The notes beneath the pieces were generated by a model, which saw only the letters and a program-made list of their open reading frames with translations, was not told where the DNA came from and made no database searches. From contig NZ_CP054916.1 in assembly GCF_013364155.1 (NCBI RefSeq), forward strand, positions 3,220,501 to 3,284,500: DNA of 64,000 bases, read 5' to 3'. Below are positions 40,496-49,007 of the stretch, in pieces. Within the stretch, counting starts at the first letter, position 1; each line of letters opens with the position of its first letter. A program made the position numbers and the translations under genes. Source of the DNA: Streptomyces sp. NA02950 (GTDB lineage Bacteria > Actinomycetota > Actinomycetes > Streptomycetales > Streptomycetaceae).

Positions 40496-43400
40496 TCATG
40501 TGTGCTCGCTCTCAGTTACGGAACGGGCGCCGGCGTTGTCGTTTCCGATCACGCCCTCGGCCGTGCCGTCGTTCCCGGCCGTGCCGTCGTTCCCGCCCAG
40601 CAGGATCCGTTCCAGCTCCGCGCGGCCGGGCAGGGCGGCCGGGCGCACCACCTCGCCGCTGCGGACGTACAGGAACGCCGCGGAGACCGCCGACAGCGGC
40701 AGTCCGTGCTGCTCGGCCCAGGCCAGCCGGTAGACCGCGAGCTGGAGCGGATCGGCGTCCCGGGAGCGGCCGGTCTTCCAGTCGACGATCTCGTATCCGC
40801 CGCCCCGGGCGGGCTCGCGGTACACCGCGTCGATCCGGCCGCGGATGGTCCGGCCGGCCAGGGTCAGCTGGAACGGCGCCTCGACGCGGTGCGGGGTGCG
40901 CCGGGCGTACGGCGTGCGCGCGAACGCCTCCTTGAGCTCGGCCAGGTCCCGTTCGTCCACGATCCCGGCCCCGTCGTCGCGGCCGTCCGCGCCGTCTTCG
41001 GATCCCGGCAGCTCGTCCGGGCCGAGGAAGGGCAGCGGAAGCTCCTCGAAGCGCGACTCGACCCAGGCGTGGAAGCGGGTGCCGCGGCGCGCGGCGGGCT
41101 GGGGCGGCCGCGGCATGGGGCGGGCCAGCTCCCGCGCGAAGCCGTCCGGGTCCGCGGCCAGCCGCAGCAGTTGGGACGCGCTCAGCGACAGCGGTACGGG
41201 CACCTCGCGCACGGTCGTACGGGCCCGGCGCAGCTCTCCGGCGAGCGCGTCGAGATCGCGGTCCCAGGAGGCGATCAGCCGCTCTTCCTCGGGGGGCAGG
41301 GCGGCGTCCTCGGGGGGCAGGGCGGCGTCCTCGGGGGGCAGGGCCGGGTCCTCGGAGGGCAGGGCCGGGTCCTCGGAGGGCAGGGCCGGGACCTCGGGGG
41401 GCAGGGCCGGGACCTGCGGCTCCGGGGCGGACGCGGGGGGCGGGCTCGCACCGTCGTACGGGTCCTCGTACGGGTCGCCGTACGCCTCCCGCTCGTACGG
41501 GTCCTCCGGCGGCTCGGGCCATTCCGCCGGGTCCTCCGCCCCGGCACCCCCCTCCGGCGCCCGCTTCGCCTCCATCCGCGTCAGATGGCCGAGGACGACG
41601 TCGGCCGCGCGGCGGCGGCGGACCAGGGCGACGGGGTCGAGCGGAAGCGGCCACGCGCGGTCGGCCGCGGCCTCCTTCAGGGCCGGGTTCTCCTCACCCT
41701 CCTCCGGTTCCGGGGCCCACGCCTCCACCTCTCCGTGGCCGGACTCGCAGTGCTCGCGCAGCTCGTCCAGGAAGGCGGACGGGCCGCGGGGCCGCTTCTG
41801 GTTCGGGCCCCACCAGTGGCCCGAGCCGAGCAGCAGCGAACGCGGGCGGGTGAAGGTCACATAGCCCAGCCGCAGTTCCTCGGTCCGCTGGTGCTCCCTC
41901 ATGGCCTCCTTGAAGGCGGCCAGCCCCTTGCTGTCCCAGTCCGTGACGTCCGGCAGGGTGGCCGCGTCCCCGCGCAGCTCGTGCGGCAGGACCTTGGCGG
42001 CGGACGTCCAGGACTCGCGCGCCTGCTCGCTGGGGAACTGCTTGGCGACCAGGCCCGGCACGGCCACCACGTCCCACTCCAGCCCCTTGGACTTGTGGGC
42101 GGTGAGCACCTTGACGGTGTTCTCGCCGCCGGGCAGGGAGTTGTCGAGCCCCTTCTCGTACTGGGCGGCCGTCCGCAGGAAGGCCAGGAAGCCCTGGAGG
42201 GTGGCCTCGCCCTCCACCGGGGTCTCGCCCTGGCGTCCGGCGAAGGAGGCGGCGATGTCCAGGAAGTTGCTCAGCGTCTCGCGGCGGCGGGCGGCCAGGG
42301 CGTGCGGCGAGGCGGACAGTTCGACCTCCAGACCGGTGACGGTCAGCACCCGGTGGAGGACGTCCATCAGCGGATCGCCCAGCGAGCGGCGCAGATCGCG
42401 GAGTTCGGCGGCGAGGCGGGCGAAGCGGACGCGGGCCTCGGCCGAGAAGGGCAGCCCGCCGTCCGGTCCGTCCCCCTCGCCGCCGCCGGACTCCGGGAGG
42501 CCGGGCTCCAGGAAGGTGTCGAGCGCGTCGGCGAGCGAGATCACCTCGGCGGGGTCGACGCCTTCGACGGCCTCGGCCAGCCTGCGGTCCGGGTCGTCCG
42601 CCGCGCCGCCAGGGGCGCCGTAGGCGACCAGCGCCCGCGCCCGCCGCCCCAGCAGCGCCAGATCGCGGGGGCCGATCCGCCAGCGCGGGCCGGTGAGCAG
42701 CCGGACCAGCGCGGCATTGGCCGCCGGGTCCTGGAGGACCTCGCAGACGGCCACCAGGTCGGCGATCTCCGGCAGGTGCAGCAGCCCGGACAGCCCGACG
42801 ACCTCCACCGGGATGTCCCGCTCCACCAACGCGCCCTGGATCTCGGCGAAGTCCCCCGCCGTACGGCAGAGCACCGCGATCTCACCGGGCGGGGTGCCGG
42901 TGCGCACCAGATGGGCCAGCGAGTCGGCGAGCCAGCGCAGCTCCTCGGCGTGGGTGGGCAGCAGGGCGCAGCGCACCACGCCGTCCCGCTCGGCCCCGGG
43001 GGCGGGCCGCAGCGCATCCACGCCCTCGTGCAGCGTGCGCAGCGGGGCGGCGAGCCCGTTGGCCAGGTCCAGCAGACGGCCGCCGCTGCGCCGGTTCTCG
43101 CTGAGCGCGAAGCGGCGGGCCGGTTGGCCGTCGGCGTGCGGGAAGTGCCGGGGGAAGTCGTCGAGGTTGGCCACGGAGGCGCCGCGCCAGCCGTAGATGG
43201 CCTGGCAGGGGTCGCCGACGGCGGTGACCGGATGGCCGGTGCCGCCGCCGAAGAGCCCGGAGAGCAGCAGCCGCTGGGCGACGGAGGTGTCCTGGTACTC
43301 GTCGAGCAGGACCACGGCGTACTGGTCGCGCAGGATCCGGCCGACCTCCGCGCGGGTGCGGGCGAGGGTGGCCGAGTGGGCGATCTGGTCGCCGAAGTCC

Positions 43401-44200
43401 AGCAGATCGCGGCGGCGCTTCTCGTCGCGGTACGCCTCGACCAGACCCAGCAGCTCAAGGCGGGCGCGCGCGGTCTCGGGCACCTTGCGCAGGCCGTCGT
43501 TGGTCAGCCGCACGCCGTCCAGGGTGCGCAGCAGCTCGGTGTCGTGGCCGCGCAGCCGCTCGGCGGGGACGAGGTGTTCGGCCAGCTCGCCGTCGAGCGC
43601 GAGCAGATCGGTGACCAGGTCGGTGAAGGGGCGGGTGAGCGCCGGATACGGACCGGGCGCGGAGCGCAGCACACGCGCGGCGAGCTGGAAGCGGGTGGCG
43701 TCGGCGAGCAGCCGGGCGCTCGGCTCCAGGCCGATGCGCAGCCCGTGCTCCTTGAGGAGCTGTCCGGCGAAGGCGTGGTAGGTGGAGATGGCGGGCTCGC
43801 CCGGGGCCTCCTCGGCGGCGGCCGGATCCGGGTCGAGGTCGACGACGCCCGCCTTGACGAGCGCGGTGCGCACGCGCTCGGCCAGCTCGCCCGCGGCCTT
43901 GTTGGTGAAGGTGAGGCCGAGCACCTGATCGGGCGCGACCTGGCCGGTGCCCACCAGCCAGACCACCCGCGCGGCCATCACCGTGGTCTTGCCGGAGCCC
44001 GCTCCGGCGACGATCACCTGCGGAGCGGGCGGCGCGGTGATGCAGGCCGTCTGCTCCGGGGTGAACGGGATCCCGAGCAGCTCCTTGAGCTCCTCGGGAT
44101 CGGTGATGCGGGCTGACACTCCAGTGAGGCTATCGGTCCCCTCCGACAGTCCGGCGCCACCCTGGGACAGCCATGAACAAGCAGGGACGTAAACGGACAT
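40496..44200 (-). CDS. adnB: AdnB-type helicase-nuclease (UvrD motor plus RecB nuclease)
   Basis: A protein of 1234 aa from ATG 44200 (MSVYVPACSW), or 1207 aa from GTG 44119 (VSARITDPEE), which has TAGCCT seven bases upstream. UvrD-like motor: Walker A AGAGSGKT (65-72), LLDEYQDTSV, AVGDPCQAIYGWRG, LTAHKSKGLEWD. The C-terminal nuclease has GRIDAVYREP and EIVDWKTGRSRDADPLQLAVY (D-x-K and Q-x3-Y). With AdnA it forms the actinobacterial double-strand-break resection machine AdnAB. A proline-rich linker with six 7-residue repeats separates motor and nuclease. Confidence 0.92.
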   Translation of the reverse strand: MSVYVPACSWLSQGGAGLSEGTDSLTGVSARITDPEELKELLGIPFTPEQTACITAPPAPQVIVAGAGSGKTTVMAARVVWLVGTGQVAPDQVLGLTFTNKAAGELAERVRTALVKAGVVDLDPDPAAAEEAPGEPAISTYHAFAGQLLKEHGLRIGLEPSARLLADATRFQLAARVLRSAPGPYPALTRPFTDLVTDLLALDGELAEHLVPAERLRGHDTELLRTLDGVRLTNDGLRKVPETARARLELLGLVEAYRDEKRRRDLLDFGDQIAHSATLARTRAEVGRILRDQYAVVLLDEYQDTSVAQRLLLSGLFGGGTGHPVTAVGDPCQAIYGWRGASVANLDDFPRHFPHADGQPARRFALSENRRSGGRLLDLANGLAAPLRTLHEGVDALRPAPGAERDGVVRCALLPTHAEELRWLADSLAHLVRTGTPPGEIAVLCRTAGDFAEIQGALVERDIPVEVVGLSGLLHLPEIADLVAVCEVLQDPAANAALVRLLTGPRWRIGPRDLALLGRRARALVAYGAPGGAADDPDRRLAEAVEGVDPAEVISLADALDTFLEPGLPESGGGEGDGPDGGLPFSAEARVRFARLAAELRDLRRSLGDPLMDVLHRVLTVTGLEVELSASPHALAARRRETLSNFLDIAASFAGRQGETPVEGEATLQGFLAFLRTAAQYEKGLDNSLPGGENTVKVLTAHKSKGLEWDVVAVPGLVAKQFPSEQARESWTSAAKVLPHELRGDAATLPDVTDWDSKGLAAFKEAMREHQRTEELRLGYVTFTRPRSLLLGSGHWWGPNQKRPRGPSAFLDELREHCESGHGEVEAWAPEPEEGEENPALKEAAADRAWPLPLDPVALVRRRRAADVVLGHLTRMEAKRAPEGGAGAEDPAEWPEPPEDPYEREAYGDPYEDPYDGASPPPASAPEPQVPALPPEVPALPSEDPALPSEDPALPPEDAALPPEDAALPPEEERLIASWDRDLDALAGELRRARTTVREVPVPLSLSASQLLRLAADPDGFARELARPMPRPPQPAARRGTRFHAWVESRFEELPLPFLGPDELPGSEDGADGRDDGAGIVDERDLAELKEAFARTPYARRTPHRVEAPFQLTLAGRTIRGRIDAVYREPARGGGYEIVDWKTGRSRDADPLQLAVYRLAWAEQHGLPLSAVSAAFLYVRSGEVVRPAALPGRAELERILLGGNDGTAGNDGTAEGVIGNDNAGARSVTESEHT
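41287..41412 (-). repeat. 21-bp in-frame repeat, six copies, in adnB
   Basis: Six adjacent 21-bp units (41287, 41308, 41329, 41350, 41371, 41392) encode the heptapeptide PALPPED/PALPSED. They lie in the linker between the motor and nuclease domains; copy number changes would keep the frame. Confidence 0.9.
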
Positions 44201-44286
44201 GACGGGACGGGAGCGGAGCGTCCTCCATGGAAGCTCCCAAGCACCGACACCGCGGACGGGCCGCCCCGGGGGGGCGAGGAGGGCGC

Positions 44287-47200
44287 TCAGTCCACCACGT
44301 GGCGGCCCTCCGCGCGGGCGCTGCACGAGGCGCGGAAGGCACAGCGGTTGCAGTGCTCCCCCGCGCTCGGGGCGAACCGTTCGTCCAGGACCCGCCCAGC
44401 CGCCGTGGCGAGCAGCTCGCCCACCCACTCCCCGTCCAGGGGCTCCTGGGCCTGCACCTTGGGGACGCCCTCGCCGCCGTCCTTCTTGGCCGCGCCCTGG
44501 CGGAGCTGGACCAGCTCCGCGCCGCCCGGCTCCGGACGGTCGCCGTCGAAGAGGCCGTCGACGGCGCCCTCACGCACCGCGAGCTGATAGACCGCCAGCT
44601 GAGGGTGGCGTTCGACCGCGCCGCGCGTCACGGCCTGTTTGCCGGTCTTGAAGTCGACGACGTACGCGCGGCCCTCGTCGTCCGCCTCGACGCGGTCCAT
44701 GCTGCCGCGGATGCGCACCTGGTACGCGTCCGCCTCCAGGGTGACGTCGAAGCCGTGCTCCGATGCGACCGGCGCCCGGCCGCCGCGCTCCATCACGTGC
44801 CAGCGCAGGAAGCGCTCCAGCGCGGCCCGCGCGTTCTCCTTCTCCTGCCGTGACTTCCAGGGCGCGTCGAAGGACAGCGCGTCCCACACCGAGTCCAGCC
44901 GCTCCATCAGGACGGCGAGATCGGCGGGGGTACGGCCGGAGGCGACCTCGTCGGCCAGGACGTGGACGACGTTCCCGAAGCCCTGGGCGGCGGTCGAGGG
45001 GGCGTCCGCCTTGACCTCGCGCCCCAGGAACCACTGGAGCGAGCAGGTGTTGACGAGCTGGTCGAGCGCGCTGCCGGACAGCGCCACCGGCCGGTCGCGG
45101 GCGCGCAGCGGAACCTCGCTGTGCGTCGGCTCGTACAGCCCCCACCAGCGGTAGGGGTGGGCCGCCGGGACCAGCGGCTGGCCTTCCTCGTCGCGCAGCG
45201 CCGCCAGCCGGGCCAGCCGCCGCGCGGCGGCGTCCCGCAGCGCCTCGGAGACGTCCGGGTCGACGGTGGTGGCGCGCAGCTCGGCGACGAGCGCGGCCAC
45301 CGACAGCGGGCGGCGCGGGCGCTGGGTGATGTCCACGGGGGTGACGCCCAGCTCGGTCAGGAAGCGCGAGGGCTGGTCCCCGTCGTCGGATGCGGCCTTG
45401 ACGGCGGTGACCACCAGCCGGTCGCGGGCGCGGGTGGCCGCCACGTAGAACAGCCGCCGCTCCTCGGCCAGCAGCGCGCCCGGCGGCAGCGGCTCGGCCA
45501 GTCCGTCGCGGCCGATCCGGTCCGCCTCCAGGAGCGAACCGCGGCGCCGCAGATCGGGCCACAGCCCCTCCTGGACTCCCGCCACGACCACCAGCCGCCA
45601 TTCCAGGCCCTTGGAGCGGTGGGCGGTCATCAGCCGTACGGCGTCGGGGCGGGCCATCCGGCGCGAGAGGGTATCGGCGGCGATGTCCTGGGCGTCGATC
45701 TCCTCGAGGAAGTTGAGCGCGCCGCGGCCGCCGGTGCGCTCCTCCGCGCGGGCGGCGGTCTCGAACAGCGCGCACACCGCGTCCAGATCGCGGTCCGCGT
45801 TCCGCCCGGCGGCCCCGCCGCGCTGGGCGGCGCGCTCGAGCCGTCCGGGCCAGGAGGTGCCGTCCCACAGCAGCCACAGCGCCTCTTCGGCGGTGCCGCC
45901 CCGGGCCAGCGTCTCCCGCGCGGTGTGCAGCAGCCGCCCGAGCTGCTGGGCGCCGCGCGCGTACGCCGGGTCGTGGACGGCCAGCCGCTCGGGCTCGGCG
46001 AGCGCCTCGGCCAGCAGGGTGTCCGAGGGGCGGGGCACGGCCTTGCCCGCGGCCCGCTCCTCCTCGCGCAGCGCCCGGCCCAGACGGCGGAGGTCGGCCG
46101 CGTCCATCCCGCCGAGCGGCGAGGCGAGCAGGGTGAGCGCGGTCTCGACGTCGAGGGCGGCGGTGAGCCCGCCCGCGTCCGGCAGCGCGGCCGTGGCGGC
46201 GGCCCGCAGCGCCGTCAGCAGCGGGGCCACGGCGGGTTCGTGGCGCAGCGCCATGTCGTCGCCGTCCACCTCGACCGGGACCCCGGCGGAGGTGAGCGCG
46301 CGGCGCACCCCCGGGATCGAGCGCCCCCCGGCGCGCACCAGGACGGCCATCTCGCTCCAGGGCACCCCGTCCTCGAGATGGGCGCGGCGCAGGATGTCGG
46401 CCACGTTGTCGAGCTCGGCGCCCGCGGTGGGGTACGTGTACGCCTCGACGTGGCCGCCGTCACGGGCGGCGGCCAGCTCCCGGTGGGCGCGCACCGCCTC
46501 GGCGGGCAGCCGGGTCAGCGGCATCCGGCGGGTGATCAGCCGGGTGGCTTCGAGCAGGACGGCGCCGGAGCGGCGGGAGGTGGTGAGCACCGCCACGTCC
46601 GCGGGTCTGCCGTCCGGCCGCGGAAAGGCGTCCGGGAAGCCGAGGATACCGCCGACGTCTGCGCCGCGGAACGCGTAGATGGACTGGTCGGGGTCGCCGA
46701 AGGCGACGAGGGTGCGCCCCTTTGGCATCCGGCGCCCGACCGCCATCCCGTGCCCGCCCCGGGCCGACGCGGTCCGCCCGCCACCGTGGACACCCGCGAG
46801 CGCGCGCAGCAGCCGCCCCTGGGCGGCGTCCGTGTCCTGGTACTCGTCGACGAACACCGCGTCGTAGCGCGCGGCCAGCTCGGCCGCCACGCCCGGCCGC
46901 TCGGCCAGCAGCACCGCGCGGTGCACCAGCTCCGCGTAGTCCAGCACCCCCTGGGCGTCCAGGACGTCCAGGTACTCGGCGAGGAAGTCCGCCGCGGCGG
47001 ACCAGTCGGGGCGGCCGGTGCGCGCCGCGAAGTCCCCCAGGGCGCGCGGCCCCAGGCCCAGCTCCCGGCTGCGGGCGAGCACGGCGCGCACCTCGTCGGC
47101 GAAACCGCGGGTGGTCAGGCAGGCGCGCAGTTCGTCGGGCCAGCGGGCGAACGCCCGCCCCTCGCGCTCCAGCTCGGCCTGGCCCGCGAGCAGCTCGCGT

Positions 47201-47658
47201 ACGGCGACGTCCTGTTCGGGTCCGGAGAGCAGCCGCAGCGGGTCGGCAAACAGATCGGCGTCCTGATGGGCGCGGACCAGGGCGTAGCAGAAGGAGTGGA
47301 AGGTGGTGGCCTGCGGAGCGGTGGCGCCGCCCATCCGCGCGGCCATCCGGTCGCGCAGTTCGACGGCGGCCTTGCGGCTGAAGGTGAGGACCAGGATCCG
47401 TTCCGGGTCCGCGCCGTCCCGCGTCCGGCGGGCCACCGCCTCCACGAGCGTCGTGGTCTTGCCGGTGCCCGGCCCGGCAAGGACGAGCAGCGGTCCGCCC
47501 GGATGCTCAACCACAGCGCGCTGCCGTGCGTCCAGGACAGGCGGGGCAGCGGGCTCCGGCCGGTGACGGACCAGGCGGTACCTGCTCGGGGACGGCGGCC
47601 GTGGGGAAGGCTGCCGTGCCTGCCGCTGCCGCGGGAGGGACGAGGAGGAGGAGCTCAC
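44287..47658 (-). CDS. adnA: AdnA-type helicase-nuclease with Fe-S nuclease domain
   Basis: A protein of 1123 aa. UvrD-like motor with Walker A AGPGTGKT (61-68), FVDEYQDTDAAQ, AFGDPDQSIYAFRG and LMTAHRSKGLEWR. The RecB-like nuclease has IRGSMDRVEADDEG and YVVDFKTGKQ. Four cysteines (NTCSLQWFLG early, HCNRCAFRASC at the end) match the Fe-S cluster of AddB/Cas4-type nucleases. With AdnB, 87 bp downstream, it makes the AdnAB complex. The GTG 47658 start has no strong ribosome-binding site. The N-terminal ~40 residues are Ser/Arg/Pro-rich. Confidence 0.92.
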   Translation of the reverse strand: MSSSSSSLPRQRQARQPSPRPPSPSRYRLVRHRPEPAAPPVLDARQRAVVEHPGGPLLVLAGPGTGKTTTLVEAVARRTRDGADPERILVLTFSRKAAVELRDRMAARMGGATAPQATTFHSFCYALVRAHQDADLFADPLRLLSGPEQDVAVRELLAGQAELEREGRAFARWPDELRACLTTRGFADEVRAVLARSRELGLGPRALGDFAARTGRPDWSAAADFLAEYLDVLDAQGVLDYAELVHRAVLLAERPGVAAELAARYDAVFVDEYQDTDAAQGRLLRALAGVHGGGRTASARGGHGMAVGRRMPKGRTLVAFGDPDQSIYAFRGADVGGILGFPDAFPRPDGRPADVAVLTTSRRSGAVLLEATRLITRRMPLTRLPAEAVRAHRELAAARDGGHVEAYTYPTAGAELDNVADILRRAHLEDGVPWSEMAVLVRAGGRSIPGVRRALTSAGVPVEVDGDDMALRHEPAVAPLLTALRAAATAALPDAGGLTAALDVETALTLLASPLGGMDAADLRRLGRALREEERAAGKAVPRPSDTLLAEALAEPERLAVHDPAYARGAQQLGRLLHTARETLARGGTAEEALWLLWDGTSWPGRLERAAQRGGAAGRNADRDLDAVCALFETAARAEERTGGRGALNFLEEIDAQDIAADTLSRRMARPDAVRLMTAHRSKGLEWRLVVVAGVQEGLWPDLRRRGSLLEADRIGRDGLAEPLPPGALLAEERRLFYVAATRARDRLVVTAVKAASDDGDQPSRFLTELGVTPVDITQRPRRPLSVAALVAELRATTVDPDVSEALRDAAARRLARLAALRDEEGQPLVPAAHPYRWWGLYEPTHSEVPLRARDRPVALSGSALDQLVNTCSLQWFLGREVKADAPSTAAQGFGNVVHVLADEVASGRTPADLAVLMERLDSVWDALSFDAPWKSRQEKENARAALERFLRWHVMERGGRAPVASEHGFDVTLEADAYQVRIRGSMDRVEADDEGRAYVVDFKTGKQAVTRGAVERHPQLAVYQLAVREGAVDGLFDGDRPEPGGAELVQLRQGAAKKDGGEGVPKVQAQEPLDGEWVGELLATAAGRVLDERFAPSAGEHCNRCAFRASCSARAEGRHVVD

Positions 47659-47790
47659 GTGGATCGCCGGTCCTGGTGGGTTGGCTGGGTGCGGGACAGC
47701 CTCTCATGTGATGCGGAACGTCACCGGGAGACCTGTGGATATCTCCACGCCCCCGCCGCGCCCCCGCCGATGCCCGCGGAGCGGCGGCAC

Positions 47791-48180
47791 CCGGGGAGCG
47801 GGCCCGCGCCGCGGGGACGCGCGGGGAGCGGGCCCGCGCCGCGGGAATACGTACGGGCCGGGCTCACGCCGCAGGGTGCGTACGGGCCGGGTCAGCGCCG
47901 CAGGGATGCGCAGGGACTGGGCTCGCGCCGCGGGGGGATGTACGAAGTGGGCCCACGCCGCAGGCGTGCGTGGGAACCGGGTCAGCGCCGCAAACGCGCA
48001 TACGGTCCTGTCCCGGCGCCGCGGGGGCGTCTACGGGCCGGGCCCGCGGCACGGGAACGCGCACGGACCGGGCCCGCGCGACGAGGCTGCGAATATTCCT
48101 GGCCCGCGCCGCAGGCGTGCGCACGGACCGGGCCCGCGGTACGCGGCTGCGTACGTACCGGGCCCGCGGCGCGGCGGTCC
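47791..48180. repeat. Degenerate 30-bp tandem array, about 13 copies
   Basis: The 756 bp between adnA (47658) and the alkyltransferase-like gene (48415) hold no convincing gene. They contain about 13 diverged copies of a 30-bp unit of the form TACGGGCCGGGCCCGCGCCG followed by a ten-base end such as CAGGGATGCG. The period is exactly 30 over most of the array. Several frames are open through it on both strands (10-residue repeats), but no start or ribosome-binding site supports any. There are no spacers, so it is not CRISPR. Confidence 0.75.
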
Positions 48181-48414
48181 GGTACGGCCGGGGGCGGCAC
48201 GGGCGGACGTGCGCGGGCCGGGGGCGCGGCGGCATCGCCGCGCACCGGATCCGGCGGATCCGGCCGCGCGCGAAGCGGACTCGCACGGCCCGGCCGTGGA
48301 CGCGCCGAGGTCACGCCGGACCGTCCCGCGCAGCCCGCCACCCCGCCCACCGGAGCCGTACAGCTCGGGCCCGGCCGGGTCCGGCTGCCCGCGATCCCGC
48401 CCACACGATCCGCG

Positions 48415-48804
48415 CTACGCGGAGCGCGGCGATCCACTTCCGTTGGCGGATTCGCCGCCGTCCCAGCGGGCCCTGGCCATGTCGAGGCGGGGCAGATGGC
48501 CCTCCGCCGAGCGCGGGGCCTGGCGCAGCGGGGTGCCCTCCTCGCGGTAGTGGTCGAGCGCGCGCAGCTCATGGCCGGGCAGCAGCGCGCCGTCCGCGCG
48601 GACCACGCGCCACCACGGCACGGCGCCCCCGTAGAGCGCCATCACCCGGCCGACCTGGCGGGGCCCGCCCTCCCCGAGCCATTCGGCGACGTCCCCGTAG
48701 GTCATCACCCGGCCCGGCGGGATCAGCTCGGCGACATCCAGCACTCGTTCCGCGTACTCGGGCAGCTCGTCGGCGGCCCCCGGTTCCTCGTTCTCCCGGC
48801 TCAT
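48415..48804 (-). CDS. Alkyltransferase-like (ATL) DNA-repair protein
   Basis: A protein of 129 aa from ATG 48804 with AGGA seven bases upstream. It matches the DNA-binding domain of O6-alkylguanine methyltransferase (PPGRVMTYGDVAEWLGEGG, RQVGRVM). The acceptor motif PCHRV is PWWRVV here, so the reactive Cys is Trp. Such ATL proteins cannot accept the alkyl group; they flip and mark O6-alkylguanine for nucleotide-excision repair. The position next to helicase-nuclease genes fits a repair role. Divergent from the LPG-synthase-like gene. Confidence 0.9.
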   Translation of the reverse strand: MSRENEEPGAADELPEYAERVLDVAELIPPGRVMTYGDVAEWLGEGGPRQVGRVMALYGGAVPWWRVVRADGALLPGHELRALDHYREEGTPLRQAPRSAEGHLPRLDMARARWDGGESANGSGSPRSA

Positions 48805-49007
48805 CGGGCCCATCCTGCCGCACACCAACGACAGTCCCCCGGGCGCGCGCACCGGCAATTCCGGCCGTATCACCCATGCCTCGGTGTGATCACTCAGTGT
48901 GCGGGAATCCTTTACACGGCGTACGATCCGAGGTTCACGCCCCCGAAATGCACCCTGATGCCCTCATCCGCCTCCCGGGCATGCCACCATCTTCCGGGCG
49001 GTGACTG

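Noticed and set aside
38564..44116. An 1850-codon open frame on the plus strand
   Set aside because: It is antisense to nudC, the M20 gene and adnB. Very high third-position G+C removes stop codons from other frames; it has no domain and no plausible start.
47791..48180. CRISPR array
   Set aside because: The 30-bp units are contiguous and diverged with no unique spacers, and no cas genes are present. The Cas4-like nuclease domains belong to AdnA and AdnB.
47681..48550. Repetitive GPGPRR-type protein encoded by the 30-bp array
   Set aside because: No ribosome-binding site, overlap with the alkyltransferase-like gene on the other strand, and equal openness in other frames.
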